The notes: generated by a model from the letters alone, not told the origin. A stretch of DNA of 64,000 bases from Yersinia intermedia (GCF_900635455.1 NZ_LR134116.1:4030001-4094000); one strand, 5' to 3'. Shown: positions 49,009-57,240, numbered from the stretch's first letter. Translations and numbers: made by a program.

Positions 49009-49683
49009 TCAATTACGCTGCATATTCGTTATTTGACGTTGTAGGTTCATGCTCAATAACCAGTGCTCATCAATAGGCACAATCGCCCGTGAACGCTGTT
49101 CTATAGGCAATTTCGGCTCGGTCCACAGATAGGGATAAAAGGAGTAGACCTTGTTACCACACATTGCAGAAATTTCTTCACGCCAGCCTGCCCAGCGTAC
49201 GCTTTGATAGAATCGATCCAAATTTCCATGAAGAGCCCAGTTCAGAAGACCAGAATAGCTCATATCAAGGTTTTCCCATTCAAGCGAGTCCGGTGCAAGA
49301 TAATACACGCCGCCTCGATCTTCTCCGAATTCACCACCGTTAAGTGCAAAAAAGCCCCCGGATACATCATCAGCAACTAAGAGGGCTTGAAATGTTCGGC
49401 CAGGTGTTACAGATTGCGTCCAGGAAGCAGGAGTGCGTGTCAGTTGGGGGTGACCGGATCCTAAAATTCTCAACCAGCCATTATCAATCAGGATGCCGCC
49501 CGTTTCATATACCAGACTGCCTAGCGGGGAGAAGGTCGTCACCTGAAGCTGATGTAATGCAGATCCTGCCAGAATAGGGTCACAGGGAAGCACTTCATAA
49601 TTGTTGCTCGCTTCTTTAAGATATTCCTGTACTGTCAGCCAGCCAGACCTTTGGTGGTCAATGAGTTCAATGAGTCCCCTCAT
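49009..49683 (-). CDS. DUF2625 family protein
   Basis: A 224-aa cytoplasmic protein, recognised by GGILIDNGWLRILGSGHP and the later GGEFGEDRGGVYYLAPDSLEWE. The family's function is unknown; it occurs sporadically in enterobacterial accessory regions. It is the last gene of the CP4-like gene series on this strand. Confidence 0.75.
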   Translation of the reverse strand: MRGLIELIDHQRSGWLTVQEYLKEASNNYEVLPCDPILAGSALHQLQVTTFSPLGSLVYETGGILIDNGWLRILGSGHPQLTRTPASWTQSVTPGRTFQALLVADDVSGGFFALNGGEFGEDRGGVYYLAPDSLEWENLDMSYSGLLNWALHGNLDRFYQSVRWAGWREEISAMCGNKVYSFYPYLWTEPKLPIEQRSRAIVPIDEHWLLSMNLQRQITNMQRN

Positions 49684-49891
49684 ACGTTTCCCTTAGTCGC
49701 ACTTCCCATCTTTAATTCATATATCGGGCTACAAACAGATAACATGGGCACATCCTTTAACATACGCCTTTTAGATAAACATGGTATCAGGTTAGCGACT
49801 TCCGCTTCTGGCACTTATCCGACGGTCAAATTTAATAGTGCCCTACCAGAGGGCACCGCACAGCTAATACAACCTAACATGCACTGCTGCC

Positions 49892-50752
49892 CTATACCCG
49901 TACTGGCAATACGCTTGGGTAATGTTTAGCGATGATATCGTTCATCTTGTCCATCAACCCAGGTTTCCTAAATGTCAGATGCGCTGAACCCTTCATAAAA
50001 TATTTTATCGCAAAATAATCGTCTTCATAAACTTTCGTCATCTGCCGATTGGCACTCATATGTTCATACAGCCGAGTTGTCACATCTCCCCGGTTGTCCG
50101 GGATCGCCTTGCCCTCGAGCAGGAACAACATCCGTTCAAGATCCGCCAGTTGATCCCGCCGGTAGTTGTGGTTCAGGGTAAATCCCCATTGGGTGTAACT
50201 CACCAAATTGTTGACGATGATTTTCTTGCCAAACTTACAAGGGTGGTTGCTCTTGTAATCCCATGATAGCGACTTGAACACATTAATCACTCCTCGCTCA
50301 AATACGTTGTCCTTATCACGGTGCAACTGCTCAAATGTGCTGTAAATGCTTTCCTCGCTAATGGCAGGAATATTATCTCCCTCAAGGTTTCTGTACCATT
50401 GGTCACGGGCTTGGGCATCCATCAAACTGAGCATGCCCGATTTCTTCATCAGATCTTGCCATATACCGCGATCGAGATTGTGGATAATCGCTTTCATGCC
50501 CGTTTCTGCTTTCTCCATGAGCCAGCTGCCGCAGCGGAAATCTTGTCGCATGGCCCAGTCCTTTGCAATTCCACCACCAATGCTGTTGGTTATTGCTGAA
50601 ATATCCTCAAGCTGGTGGATAAGCGCTTCAATCTGCACCAGCGCGGTGTTACGCACGGTGATGATACGTTCAATGCTGGTGGAGCAAATCACATCGGTGT
50701 GGCCGGTTAGAACCTGTGGCTCATCGATAACTGTGCTGAGTGAAGTAGACAT
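49892..50752 (-). CDS. DUF4942 domain protein
   Basis: A 286-aa protein typical of CP4-type islands, where it follows the cbeA/cbtA genes. The ATG is chosen for the GGAG site and because the decayed copy at 39345-39774 starts at the same place. Segments such as NLDRGIWQDLMKKSGMLSLMDAQARDQWY and the C-terminal FMKGSAHLTFRKPGLMDKMNDIIAKHYP are family features. A hairpin with a U-tract lies just before its ribosome site. Function unknown. Confidence 0.85.
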   Translation of the reverse strand: MSTSLSTVIDEPQVLTGHTDVICSTSIERIITVRNTALVQIEALIHQLEDISAITNSIGGGIAKDWAMRQDFRCGSWLMEKAETGMKAIIHNLDRGIWQDLMKKSGMLSLMDAQARDQWYRNLEGDNIPAISEESIYSTFEQLHRDKDNVFERGVINVFKSLSWDYKSNHPCKFGKKIIVNNLVSYTQWGFTLNHNYRRDQLADLERMLFLLEGKAIPDNRGDVTTRLYEHMSANRQMTKVYEDDYFAIKYFMKGSAHLTFRKPGLMDKMNDIIAKHYPSVLPVRV

Positions 50753-50775
50753 CGTAGGAACTCCATAAAAGCAAA

Positions 50776-50798
50776 ACGCCAACTATTGTTGTTGGCGT
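50776..50798 (-). terminator. Hairpin plus U-tract directly upstream of the DUF4942 gene
   Basis: On the minus strand ACGCCAAC/GTTGGCGT (eight bp, seven-base loop) is followed by TTTTGCTTTT and then the DUF4942 ribosome site. It can end transcripts from the cbtA-cbeA unit or act as an attenuator for DUF4942. Confidence 0.75.
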
Positions 50799-50836
50799 CG
50801 AGGAAGAGGGATGTTTCAGGTGCCAGTGTCTGCTGT

Positions 50837-51169
50837 TCAAGCCAGTTTCTGATACACAGCGATATAGAGGTAACCGTGACTGCCCAGCGTATCCGCTTCA
50901 CAGACAAATTCTCCATGCCGAACCGTAATGCCTTGCTGGCGGCGTGGATCCAGCGCCCCGGACAGCAGTTGCGATTCCAGTTTGGTTATCAGCGCGGGAA
51001 ACGCTGCATCAAGAGCCTGAGTGGCTTCAAGGGAAAAGGTGCCGACAATGTGGGCTCTGTCGCTCAGAAAATGCAGATGCGTTCCCTCCTGAACCAGTCG
51101 GGCCCCCAACCGCGGCGTAATATCACATTGCAGGCCCCATGTTGGGGAAGTAGTCATGTGGTTATTCAT
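50837..51169 (-). CDS. cbeA: Type IV antitoxin CbeA (YeeU family)
   Basis: Antitoxin that protects MreB and FtsZ filaments from CbtA-type toxins without binding the toxin. It is 110 aa from MNNHMTTSPTWGL; family segments are TPRLGARLVQEGTHLHFLSDRA, LDPRRQQGITV and CEADTLGSHGYLYIAVY. The ATG overlaps the cbtA stop (ATGA), so the antitoxin is translationally coupled to the toxin and lies downstream of it, the reverse of the E. coli K-12 order. Confidence 0.9.
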   Translation of the reverse strand: MNNHMTTSPTWGLQCDITPRLGARLVQEGTHLHFLSDRAHIVGTFSLEATQALDAAFPALITKLESQLLSGALDPRRQQGITVRHGEFVCEADTLGSHGYLYIAVYQKLA

Positions 51170-51537
51170 GTTAACGGTCTCTGTGGAATAGGATTGAGGG
51201 ACTCGGTTGGGTACAGCAACGTTGGCGGAAAATGCGCACGCCACAGACCTGCGGCCTGGCGAGCACGTGCAATATCACCCTTGCTCAGCATGGGATCTTG
51301 CGCCAGTGCGCTGAACCCGTTACGACCAATTCGCACTAATACATATTTATCAACCAATGCATTAATGGTATCGCCCACTGAAATCTCCCGTTCTATCTGC
51401 TGTGCAATCACCTGTTCATCGTGATAAGGCGTATCGTTGAGGCTCAGGCCGTAATAGTGCTCCAGCAGGAAAGCGAGCAGTTGTTGATAAATAATAGGCA
51501 CGGGCAATGCGCCCGGTGAGGTGGGTCGTGGTTTCAT
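51166..51537 (-). CDS. cbtA: Type IV toxin CbtA (YeeV family)
   Basis: Small cytoskeleton-targeting toxin that inhibits MreB/FtsZ polymerisation. It is 123 aa, family length, with LLEHYYGLSLNDTPYHDEQVI, ISVGDTINALVDKYVLVR and DIARARQAAGLW. It is upstream of and overlaps cbeA by four bases. The ribosome site is weak (GAGAAC). Confidence 0.9.
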   Translation of the reverse strand: MKPRPTSPGALPVPIIYQQLLAFLLEHYYGLSLNDTPYHDEQVIAQQIEREISVGDTINALVDKYVLVRIGRNGFSALAQDPMLSKGDIARARQAAGLWRAHFPPTLLYPTESLNPIPQRPLT

Positions 51538-51592
51538 GGGGATGTTCTCAATGTGGATAATGCGGGATTAAGTCAGGAAACAAACGGTGGTA

Positions 51593-51673
51593 TCACCAGT
51601 TGAATGTGGCGAAACCGGGCAACATATCTCCCAGAATATCAATATGCAGGTAGGTTAGCCCATGATGTTTCAT
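51593..51673 (-). CDS. 26-aa open frame coupled to the radC-like gene
   Basis: The radC-like stop and this ATG overlap as TAATG. The frame encodes MKHHGLTYLHIDILGDML and eight more residues ending FNW. It occupies the place of yeeT in the E. coli islands but I see no clear similarity to YeeT. Coupling makes translation possible; there is no independent evidence. Confidence 0.3.
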   Translation of the reverse strand: MKHHGLTYLHIDILGDMLPGFATFNW

Positions 51674-52158
51674 TAATGTGGCAACCAGCCGCGTTCAGCA
51701 AATGACACGATATCCAGACCGCCAACAACCAGATGATCTAGCACTCTCACATCAACCAGGCCCAGCGCGTTGACCAGCCTGTCGGTGATCTGTCGATCGG
51801 CCTGACTGGGCTCGGCCAACTGGGACGGATGGTTGTGCGCCAGTACGGCACTCGCCGCATTGTGCTTCATGGCCGACTTCACCAACTCACGCGGGTGAAC
51901 GGTAGTACTGTTGATAGTGCCGGTAAACAACGTCTCTTGAGCCAGCAGACGGTTTTGATTGTCGAGCCACAGCACGATGAAGACTTCGCGCTCGAGCCCG
52001 GTCAGATGCAGACGCAGCCAGTCGCGGGTCACGTGGGTGGAGGTAAACGCGATACCCGGCTCCCGCAACTGTTTTGCCAGCAGGTTCAGGGCACGTCGGA
52101 TAGTGCGTTGTTCGCTGGGTGACATTTCTGCCACTGTTGGAGATAACGTTATTTTCAT
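51673..52158 (-). CDS. RadC/YeeS-like JAB-domain protein
   Basis: A 161-aa MPN+/JAMM-type protein with the metal motif HNHPSQLAEPSQAD intact. Common in CP4-type islands between antirestriction and toxin genes. Despite the RadC name, a DNA-repair role is not established; it may be a metalloprotease-like or DNA-processing factor. Confidence 0.88.
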   Translation of the reverse strand: MKITLSPTVAEMSPSEQRTIRRALNLLAKQLREPGIAFTSTHVTRDWLRLHLTGLEREVFIVLWLDNQNRLLAQETLFTGTINSTTVHPRELVKSAMKHNAASAVLAHNHPSQLAEPSQADRQITDRLVNALGLVDVRVLDHLVVGGLDIVSFAERGWLPH

Positions 52159-52177
52159 GGTGAGAGGTCCTTATTGC

Positions 52178-52609
52178 TCAGTCAATCAGGGAGAAAATGG
52201 CGCGGCTTTCCGGGTGATGCAGTGCGTATTCCCGTAGCCAGTAGAAGTGCTCGGTCATGGCTTCGCTCTCGGTGCTGCAGGCACAGTGGCTGTAGGTCAT
52301 CAGGCAGGCGGTGATACCGGCGGCTTCACGACTGACGGTGGCCCCATTGCCATTGAGTGCGTTAAACAGCACATAGTCTTGCTCCGTGCCCGGCACCATA
52401 AATGCCCCACCGTTACTGAGCGTGTAGAAGTCCCAGAAGTCTCCCTGATAGTCAGCACACAACCGGTCCAGCCAGCGAAAAATCTGTGGTTCAATCAACG
52501 CCCATTTAGGTACCTGACCAAAGTATCTTGGCCAGAAATGGATGCGCTGCGCATCAGAAACCCGGGTGGCGGTTAGTGTGCCCGTCTGAGCTGGGGTTGG
52601 AGTATTCAT
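52178..52609 (-). CDS. Antirestriction protein, ArdB/KlcA family
   Basis: A 143-aa cytoplasmic inhibitor of type I restriction enzymes, which helps mobile DNA enter new hosts. Family features: MVPGTEQDYVLFNALNG and the acidic ESEAMTEHFYWLREYALHHPE. It has a good GAAGGA site. A hairpin with a U-tract lies about 40 bp before its start. Confidence 0.87.
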   Translation of the reverse strand: MNTPTPAQTGTLTATRVSDAQRIHFWPRYFGQVPKWALIEPQIFRWLDRLCADYQGDFWDFYTLSNGGAFMVPGTEQDYVLFNALNGNGATVSREAAGITACLMTYSHCACSTESEAMTEHFYWLREYALHHPESRAIFSLID

Positions 52610-52647
52610 GAGTAATATCCTTCTTTATATAGGGATAAATAGCAAAA

Positions 52648-52674
52648 AGGCCCCTCCGGAAAACCGGGGAGCCT
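52648..52674 (-). terminator. Hairpin plus U-tract upstream of the antirestriction gene
   Basis: On the minus strand AGGCTCCCCGG pairs with CCGGAGGGGCCT (one bulge), loop TTTT, followed by TTTTT. It ends transcripts from the DUF932 gene or attenuates the antirestriction gene. Confidence 0.75.
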
Positions 52675-52906
52675 GCTTATGGAATGGGTTAATAATGAGA
52701 GTCGGTATTTAAGGTCGTGGGGGAAAATTGATGAGAGATACAGATTCCCCCTGATTAAAAACCCGTTATCGTGGGGATAACGGGCGGTGGTTTTCCCTGA
52801 ATATTGGCATAACGCCTGTGCCTGACCGCTGTTTTAAATACACTTGCTGACAGGTAACCCTATCAATTTTATCGATGGGTAAATAGAAAAGATAATGGGT
52901 TGTGCA

Positions 52907-52935
52907 GATCAATAACGCGAAACCGATCGTTGAAA
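52907..52935. repeat. Conserved island element, copy 1
   Basis: GATCAATAACGCGAAACCGA followed by TCGTTGAAA matches copy 2 at 55148-55176 at 24 of 29 bases. It lies downstream of the DUF932 gene in the 355-bp gap before the antirestriction gene; the rest of the gap holds the hairpin listed separately and another small inverted repeat (CCCGTTATC/GATAACGGG at about 52761). Confidence 0.55.
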
Positions 52936-52964
52936 TCGATCGTCACCGAAGCTGTGAGGCTGGG

Positions 52965-53786
52965 TCACGCCACTGCCTGCTTAAGCTGTTCAGCCATGAC
53001 CCACAGCGCCCGATTGAGTTTGATATCACCATCAATACCACTGATAGCACGGGTTCGGGCACGTTTTCCACTGGAGCTCTTGCCCGATAATCCGCCTTTG
53101 GTCAGATTCTCCTGCACACGCTGAAATGTTGTCCACAGGTCATCTTTTTTATCTTCCCAGCGACGGGGCATCAGGATTTGGGATTCCGTGACCGGATGGT
53201 GCTCCTCGCCGTAACGGTAGGTCAATGCAGCATGGGCCAATGCATGTTGGTGCTCCGCTGACAGCGTTAATGCCTGCATGCTTTCACGACTTTCTTCTAT
53301 CTGGTCAAATATCCCCAGCACGTCGTAGGCCCCTTCAATCACCTTTTCCACCACATTCCCTTTATGCGGTACACGAATTTCGCCAAAACTCTGACCACAA
53401 ACCAGGCCGTTGCTGCAAATTTCACGAAACATCCCCGGCAGCATTTGATAGCTGCTGGAGCCATCGTGACTGTTGAGCAAAACAATCTCCTGCACTTCTC
53501 TCTGCGTAATTTGTCCCGTTCGGCGCAGTCGCACCATATGCTTGGTGTGCTCACGTTTATCCAAATCTCGTACTCGGGTCTGGCAGGCAAAGAACGGCAC
53601 AAACCCTTCTTCACGTAATTTATCCAGTAACGTAATAGTAGGAATATAGGTATACCGCGAACTGCGGGAGGCATGTTTGTCTTCGCCAAACACGCTAGGT
53701 ACATAGTAGGCCAGTTCATCATGGGTCAGGGGACGGTCGCGGCGAACAGAGTTCACTCGACCAAAACGGGACGCTAAACGGGTCAT
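52965..53786 (-). CDS. DUF932 domain protein (YfjQ-like)
   Basis: A 273-aa protein of the phage/plasmid-like DUF932 family found in CP4-type islands. Recognisable parts: SRFGRVNSVRRDRPLTHDEL, VPFFACQTRVRD, EIVLLNSHDGSSSYQMLPGMFR. The ATG is used because GGAG stands eight bases before it; the in-frame TTG five codons earlier overlaps that site. Function unknown. A hairpin/U-tract precedes it. Confidence 0.87.
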   Translation of the reverse strand: MTRLASRFGRVNSVRRDRPLTHDELAYYVPSVFGEDKHASRSSRYTYIPTITLLDKLREEGFVPFFACQTRVRDLDKREHTKHMVRLRRTGQITQREVQEIVLLNSHDGSSSYQMLPGMFREICSNGLVCGQSFGEIRVPHKGNVVEKVIEGAYDVLGIFDQIEESRESMQALTLSAEHQHALAHAALTYRYGEEHHPVTESQILMPRRWEDKKDDLWTTFQRVQENLTKGGLSGKSSSGKRARTRAISGIDGDIKLNRALWVMAEQLKQAVA

Positions 53787-53807
53787 CAGTGTTTTCTCCA
53801 AATAAAA

Positions 53808-53835
53808 GGCCCCCAGTCTAAATAAACTGAGGGCC
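53808..53835 (-). terminator. Hairpin plus U-tract directly upstream of the DUF932 gene
   Basis: On the minus strand GGCCCTCAGT pairs with ACTGGGGGCC (one G-U), eight-base loop, followed by TTTTATTT and then the ribosome site GGAG of the DUF932 gene. Confidence 0.8.
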
Positions 53836-53934
53836 AGTAGGGTGACGATGTATAAAGAGTAAAGTCAGTAGTGAATAAGCATCGTGATATCGCTATTCAG
53901 TTATCGTTCACTTGCTCACTCCTTTTGTGGGCGA

Positions 53935-54426
53935 TTAAAGGCTACCTGATTCAGCAATACCGTCATCTGCCAGTGCGTGGCTAATGTTATTCACCACCGT
54001 ATGGGTATCGAGTTTTATCTCTGCCAGCAGTTTTCCGGTGTCCGGCGCGCCTTTATAAACGTAGAGTGACGCGACAGGCTCACCGTCATCGTTTGTTCCG
54101 GCGGAGACCTGATAGCGGGTATCACCCTTTCTGACGGTGAATTCCTGAATGCTGATAACCTGATTATTCTGGTATGCGTAAGTGGTGTTGGCTGCCGGAA
54201 CAGTGATATCCATCTCTTTATGTGGAGTGCCGGTCTTACCAAAAGAGTAAGACACGTAAGGGGTATCCATGCAGATAGTGACTTCTTTGTTATGGTTGAG
54301 CGTTTTGGCATAAAAAACAGGTTTTACACAGCGCGAATTGTCAGCCTGTACTGCATGTGCACATGACAACAACAGCCCAGTGCTTAAGAAAAAAACGCGG
54401 ACGAGACTTTTAAATTGACCTTTCAT
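53935..54426 (-). CDS. Secreted hypothetical protein
   Basis: A 163-aa protein with a signal peptide (FKSLVRVFFLSTGLLLSCAHA, cleavage near residue 29), then a beta-rich domain with two Cys (SRCVKPV and VTICMDT). No family recognised. The start MKGQFKS is chosen by its distance from GGAGG; the gene overlaps or abuts the end of the upstream membrane protein gene, so the two are co-translated. Confidence 0.65.
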   Translation of the reverse strand: MKGQFKSLVRVFFLSTGLLLSCAHAVQADNSRCVKPVFYAKTLNHNKEVTICMDTPYVSYSFGKTGTPHKEMDITVPAANTTYAYQNNQVISIQEFTVRKGDTRYQVSAGTNDDGEPVASLYVYKGAPDTGKLLAEIKLDTHTVVNNISHALADDGIAESGSL

Positions 54427-54428
54427 TT

Positions 54429-54983
54429 TCATTCCTCCCACTCAGGTAAAACGACATAAATATCCCTGCCCCTGACTTCAATCGTCATCGGCTCTTTATT
54501 ACCGGTGTTCATCAGGGCCTGTGCCCGATAAAAACGCCCGCTGACCTCTTCCTTTAAGTCCGTCACGCGAATACAGCGTTCATCAATACCTTCTTGTTTC
54601 ATGAGCTGGGTAACAATAGAACAAGCGCTCTGCGCAAGTTGTTCTGTGCCCGACTGCTTTTTTAATTGCTCACCGGCTATCACCGACAAAACAGTACATA
54701 TCAGCCATACCTGCAACAAACGCCAGGGTTTCCCCTGACGTTCGTCACGTTGACGCAGATAAACCATGGGTAGCAGAAAATACCAAAACGAAGGCGGTAC
54801 TTTTTCTTGCTTCATCAGTCTTAACCGGTCAAGAAGGGTCCAAACCAGGGAGAGAACCAGATAAAAGCCAAGGGCAATCTCTTTAGGAAAGAAAATGGCG
54901 AAGGGTGCCCAGAGTAGTGGAAGAACAATGGTCAGAGCCCAGGCATAGCTGTCCTGCTTGGACAGAGGATAAGGTTTTAGCAT
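54429..54983 (-). CDS. Membrane hypothetical protein
   Basis: A 184-aa protein with three or four N-terminal hydrophobic segments (WALTIVLPLLWAPFAIFF, GFYLVLSLVWTLL, FWYFLLPMVYL, LLQVWLICTVLSV) and a C-terminal soluble domain of about 80 residues with two Cys and a basic/acidic mix. No family recognised. Paired with the downstream secreted protein (coupled ends), suggesting a joint envelope function. Confidence 0.65.
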   Translation of the reverse strand: MLKPYPLSKQDSYAWALTIVLPLLWAPFAIFFPKEIALGFYLVLSLVWTLLDRLRLMKQEKVPPSFWYFLLPMVYLRQRDERQGKPWRLLQVWLICTVLSVIAGEQLKKQSGTEQLAQSACSIVTQLMKQEGIDERCIRVTDLKEEVSGRFYRAQALMNTGNKEPMTIEVRGRDIYVVLPEWEE

Positions 54984-55146
54984 GGGGACCTCGTATCGTG
55001 CAGCATAAAGGCCAGATAAGGGAAACCGCGTTGCATCATGGGAATACTCCTGTATTCATTTATAAGTAGACAGAAATTGAGGGATGACGACCGTTCTGGA
55101 AAGGGGATCGTAGCGAGATGTGGGAAAGAGAGATAATCGTTAATTA

Positions 55147-55261
55147 AGATCAATAAGCCAAAACCGATCGTTAAAACCTATTGGTTTTGTCGATCATAAA
55201 TCAACTTATTGATAGCCCACAACTATTACAAATAGGTGTTCGATCGGCGAAACAGATCGAA
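55147..55261. other. Structured intergenic element (nested inverted repeats), copy 2 of the island element
   Basis: Within the 300-bp gap downstream of the GTPase gene, ATCAATAAG (55149) pairs perfectly with CTTATTGAT (55205), and CAAAACC (55159) with GGTTTTG (55183) inside it. A further TTCGATC/GATCGAA pair occupies 55239-55261. The left part repeats the element at 52907. It might be a structured leader RNA or a protein-binding or replication-type site. Confidence 0.55.
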
Positions 55262-55286
55262 CGAATAAACCGTTGGCCGTGAGAAA

Positions 55287-56174
55287 TCAGAACAGGAAAT
55301 GCCAGACAGCGTGAACAACCGAAAGCAGTCGGTGGCGAAGCCGTTTAAGCTGATGCACCAGCGCACCGGTGGTTTGCATTGCAGAGAGCGCATCATCGAA
55401 AATATCGCCCACGCCACGGGCAAAGTTGTCGCGCGCCGTCTTGATCACGTTCTCCGTACGATAACCCGACTCCAGTTGGCGTGTGACTGCACTGCTGGCG
55501 TTATCCGGCAAAGCACGAATGAAGGTTTCGGCCCAGAGGAGCATATTGAACCCCTCCGATGCTGATACGGCCAGAACAGGATGTCGGGGTGAAAACAGCG
55601 CATTGACCTGCGCTATTTTTACCTGCAAGTGCTGTTGCTGACGTAAAGAAGGTTGGTGAGTGACGAGGTCCCATTCCCGACAGGGTTCAATTTTATCAGC
55701 CTGATTGAGGACGAAAAGAAAGCGCACGGGGTCTGCTCCCTGCGAAATCAATTGCCGATAGCAACGAATGTCATCGTTCCATGCCCGATCATCAGCTTTA
55801 AGCACCCAGATAATCAGGTCCAGTTGACTCAGCCAGTGTTGATATAACCGCGTATAAAGGCGGTCAAGTTCGGGTGTTTCACCTATTCCCGGAAAGTCCA
55901 CGATGAGCAACGCATGCGGCGCAAGAGCCAATTGATACGTTTGTACACGGCGGGTACATCCTTTAATGGCGCTGACCTTGGCGGGGGGCGGATTGAATAA
56001 GGTATTGCAGAGGCTCGATTTACCCACACCGCTTTTACCCATAATACCAATCGTGGGTTCGTAATGAATGCACTGATGTATATGTTTGAGAATGGCGCGG
56101 GAGAGGTTGTCAGGGAGAAGGGAGAGTGGTGGTATCAAGGCGGAGATGCCTTGTTCGGTTTTATCTGGCACATT
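55287..56174 (-). CDS. YfjP/YeeP-family GTPase
   Basis: A 295-aa Era-like GTPase common in CP4-type islands. G motifs: GIMGKSGVGKSS (P-loop), VDFPGIGE (G3) and FVLNQADK (G4). The GTG start is preferred because GGAGGT stands five bases upstream; the frame could extend 18 codons further without a ribosome site. The C-terminus is helical and ends in a hydrophobic tail (VHAVWHFLF). Cellular target unknown. Confidence 0.87.
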   Translation of the reverse strand, partial: NVPDKTEQGISALIPPLSLLPDNLSRAILKHIHQCIHYEPTIGIMGKSGVGKSSLCNTLFNPPPAKVSAIKGCTRRVQTYQLALAPHALLIVDFPGIGETPELDRLYTRLYQHWLSQLDLIIWVLKADDRAWNDDIRCYRQLISQGADPVRFLFVLNQADKIEPCREWDLVTHQPSLRQQQHLQVKIAQVNALFSPRHPVLAVSASEGFNMLLWAETFIRALPDNASSAVTRQLESGYRTENVIKTARDNFARGVGDIFDDALSAMQTTGALVHQLKRLRHRLLSVVHAVWHFLF

Positions 56175-56259
56175 AACCTCCGTGAGTTGAAATAACAAAA
56201 CGGTAGCAAAATCTGCTGCCGTTCTCATGGAGGTAATATCAGTCTGAAAATTCTTGCAG

Positions 56260-57159
56260 CTAATTTTTATTTAGCAGTGATTTAACACTTCTATTTTGTG
56301 TATCGGGTACAACTTTGAATTTAACATCTCGGTTATGTATATACACCCTGCAAAAAACATCTTTTGGTTTGTAGTGGTCACCATTAACATGAACAGAGAA
56401 GAAATCTTTATATTCTTTTTCAAGCTGATTTATTTCAAGCCATGAGTATCCTATAAAATAACCACCAGAACGTGAGTGGGACGCGGAATTAATTAAAAAC
56501 AACCTTTCATACTCACTCTGTTTCCACCCCAACGTTGCTACGTCACGGAATTGTCTGTATGTAATATTAAAAAAGTCAAGCTTACTGCCATTAATATCTC
56601 TATTAAAAAGAGGTAATACATGAAGTTTTGGTGTGACTTTAAAATGCCATAAATTGTTTTTATCTTGATGGCACTCAACCTTCGCGAGCTTGATAAATAC
56701 ATGAAGCATATCAGGCTCGCCCCCCAGTGGCCCAAAAATATCAATAACCTTTTGCTTAATATATCCCCTTATTTCATCTCTAGCTTGTTCCTTTAAAAAA
56801 CTGGTAAGTTCCCCACGACGAGAAGGTTCAGTATCAGCCAATTCAAAAATATATTCATAAAGTATGATTTCCCTGGATTTCAGAATAATTATGATGTTTT
56901 TGTTTACATCCAGCTGGCTGGTTTCATGGAGGATTCTAAGAACATCCCGCTCTGTGTGAGCACTGTCTTTATTGCCCGACGTAATATGTAGACGCAGTTT
57001 CTCCAGCAGCATTGTATCAACTATATCGTTTCTGATAGCTGCAGTAACGATACGTTGAACTAGCCCGGCAAGGCTCGGCCCCTCTTTACTCGCCATTCTT
57101 ATCAGATGGCTGTAAATCTCACTTTTAAAATTGACGGTAATTCTATTTTTACTGGTCAC
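56260..57159 (-). CDS. Hypothetical protein with N-terminal ribbon-helix-helix
   Basis: A 299-aa protein. The first about 45 residues (RITVNFKSEIYSHLIRMASKEGPSLAGLVQRIV) look like an RHH DNA-binding domain; the rest is a mixed alpha/beta region I cannot assign, including FGPLGGEPDMLHVFIKLAKVECHQDKNN. GTG is chosen as start because GGGAGG lies five bases before it. Two tandem palindromes 43-81 bp upstream are probable binding sites for autoregulation. The DNA is more AT-rich than the GTPase gene beside it. Confidence 0.6.
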   Translation of the reverse strand: MTSKNRITVNFKSEIYSHLIRMASKEGPSLAGLVQRIVTAAIRNDIVDTMLLEKLRLHITSGNKDSAHTERDVLRILHETSQLDVNKNIIIILKSREIILYEYIFELADTEPSRRGELTSFLKEQARDEIRGYIKQKVIDIFGPLGGEPDMLHVFIKLAKVECHQDKNNLWHFKVTPKLHVLPLFNRDINGSKLDFFNITYRQFRDVATLGWKQSEYERLFLINSASHSRSGGYFIGYSWLEINQLEKEYKDFFSVHVNGDHYKPKDVFCRVYIHNRDVKFKVVPDTQNRSVKSLLNKN

Positions 57160-57201
57160 GCCATCCTCCCACAACTCATTTTTTTGAAACCATAATGTAA
57201 C

Positions 57202-57240
57202 AAGTGCAGCACTTTTACAGACATAACAAGTGCTGCACTT
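57202..57240. promoter_or_regulatory. Twin 13-bp palindromic operators upstream of the RHH gene
   Basis: AAGTGCAGCACTT (57202) and AAGTGCTGCACTT (57228) are each palindromic around one base and are reverse complements of each other, on 26-bp spacing. The second runs into TTTTT, so the pair could also form a terminator-like hairpin, but no gene to be terminated lies close on the plus strand. Confidence 0.65.

Noticed and set aside
48846..49076. 76-codon plus-strand frame
   Set aside because: It overlaps the DUF2625 gene end, lacks a ribosome site and has no family match.
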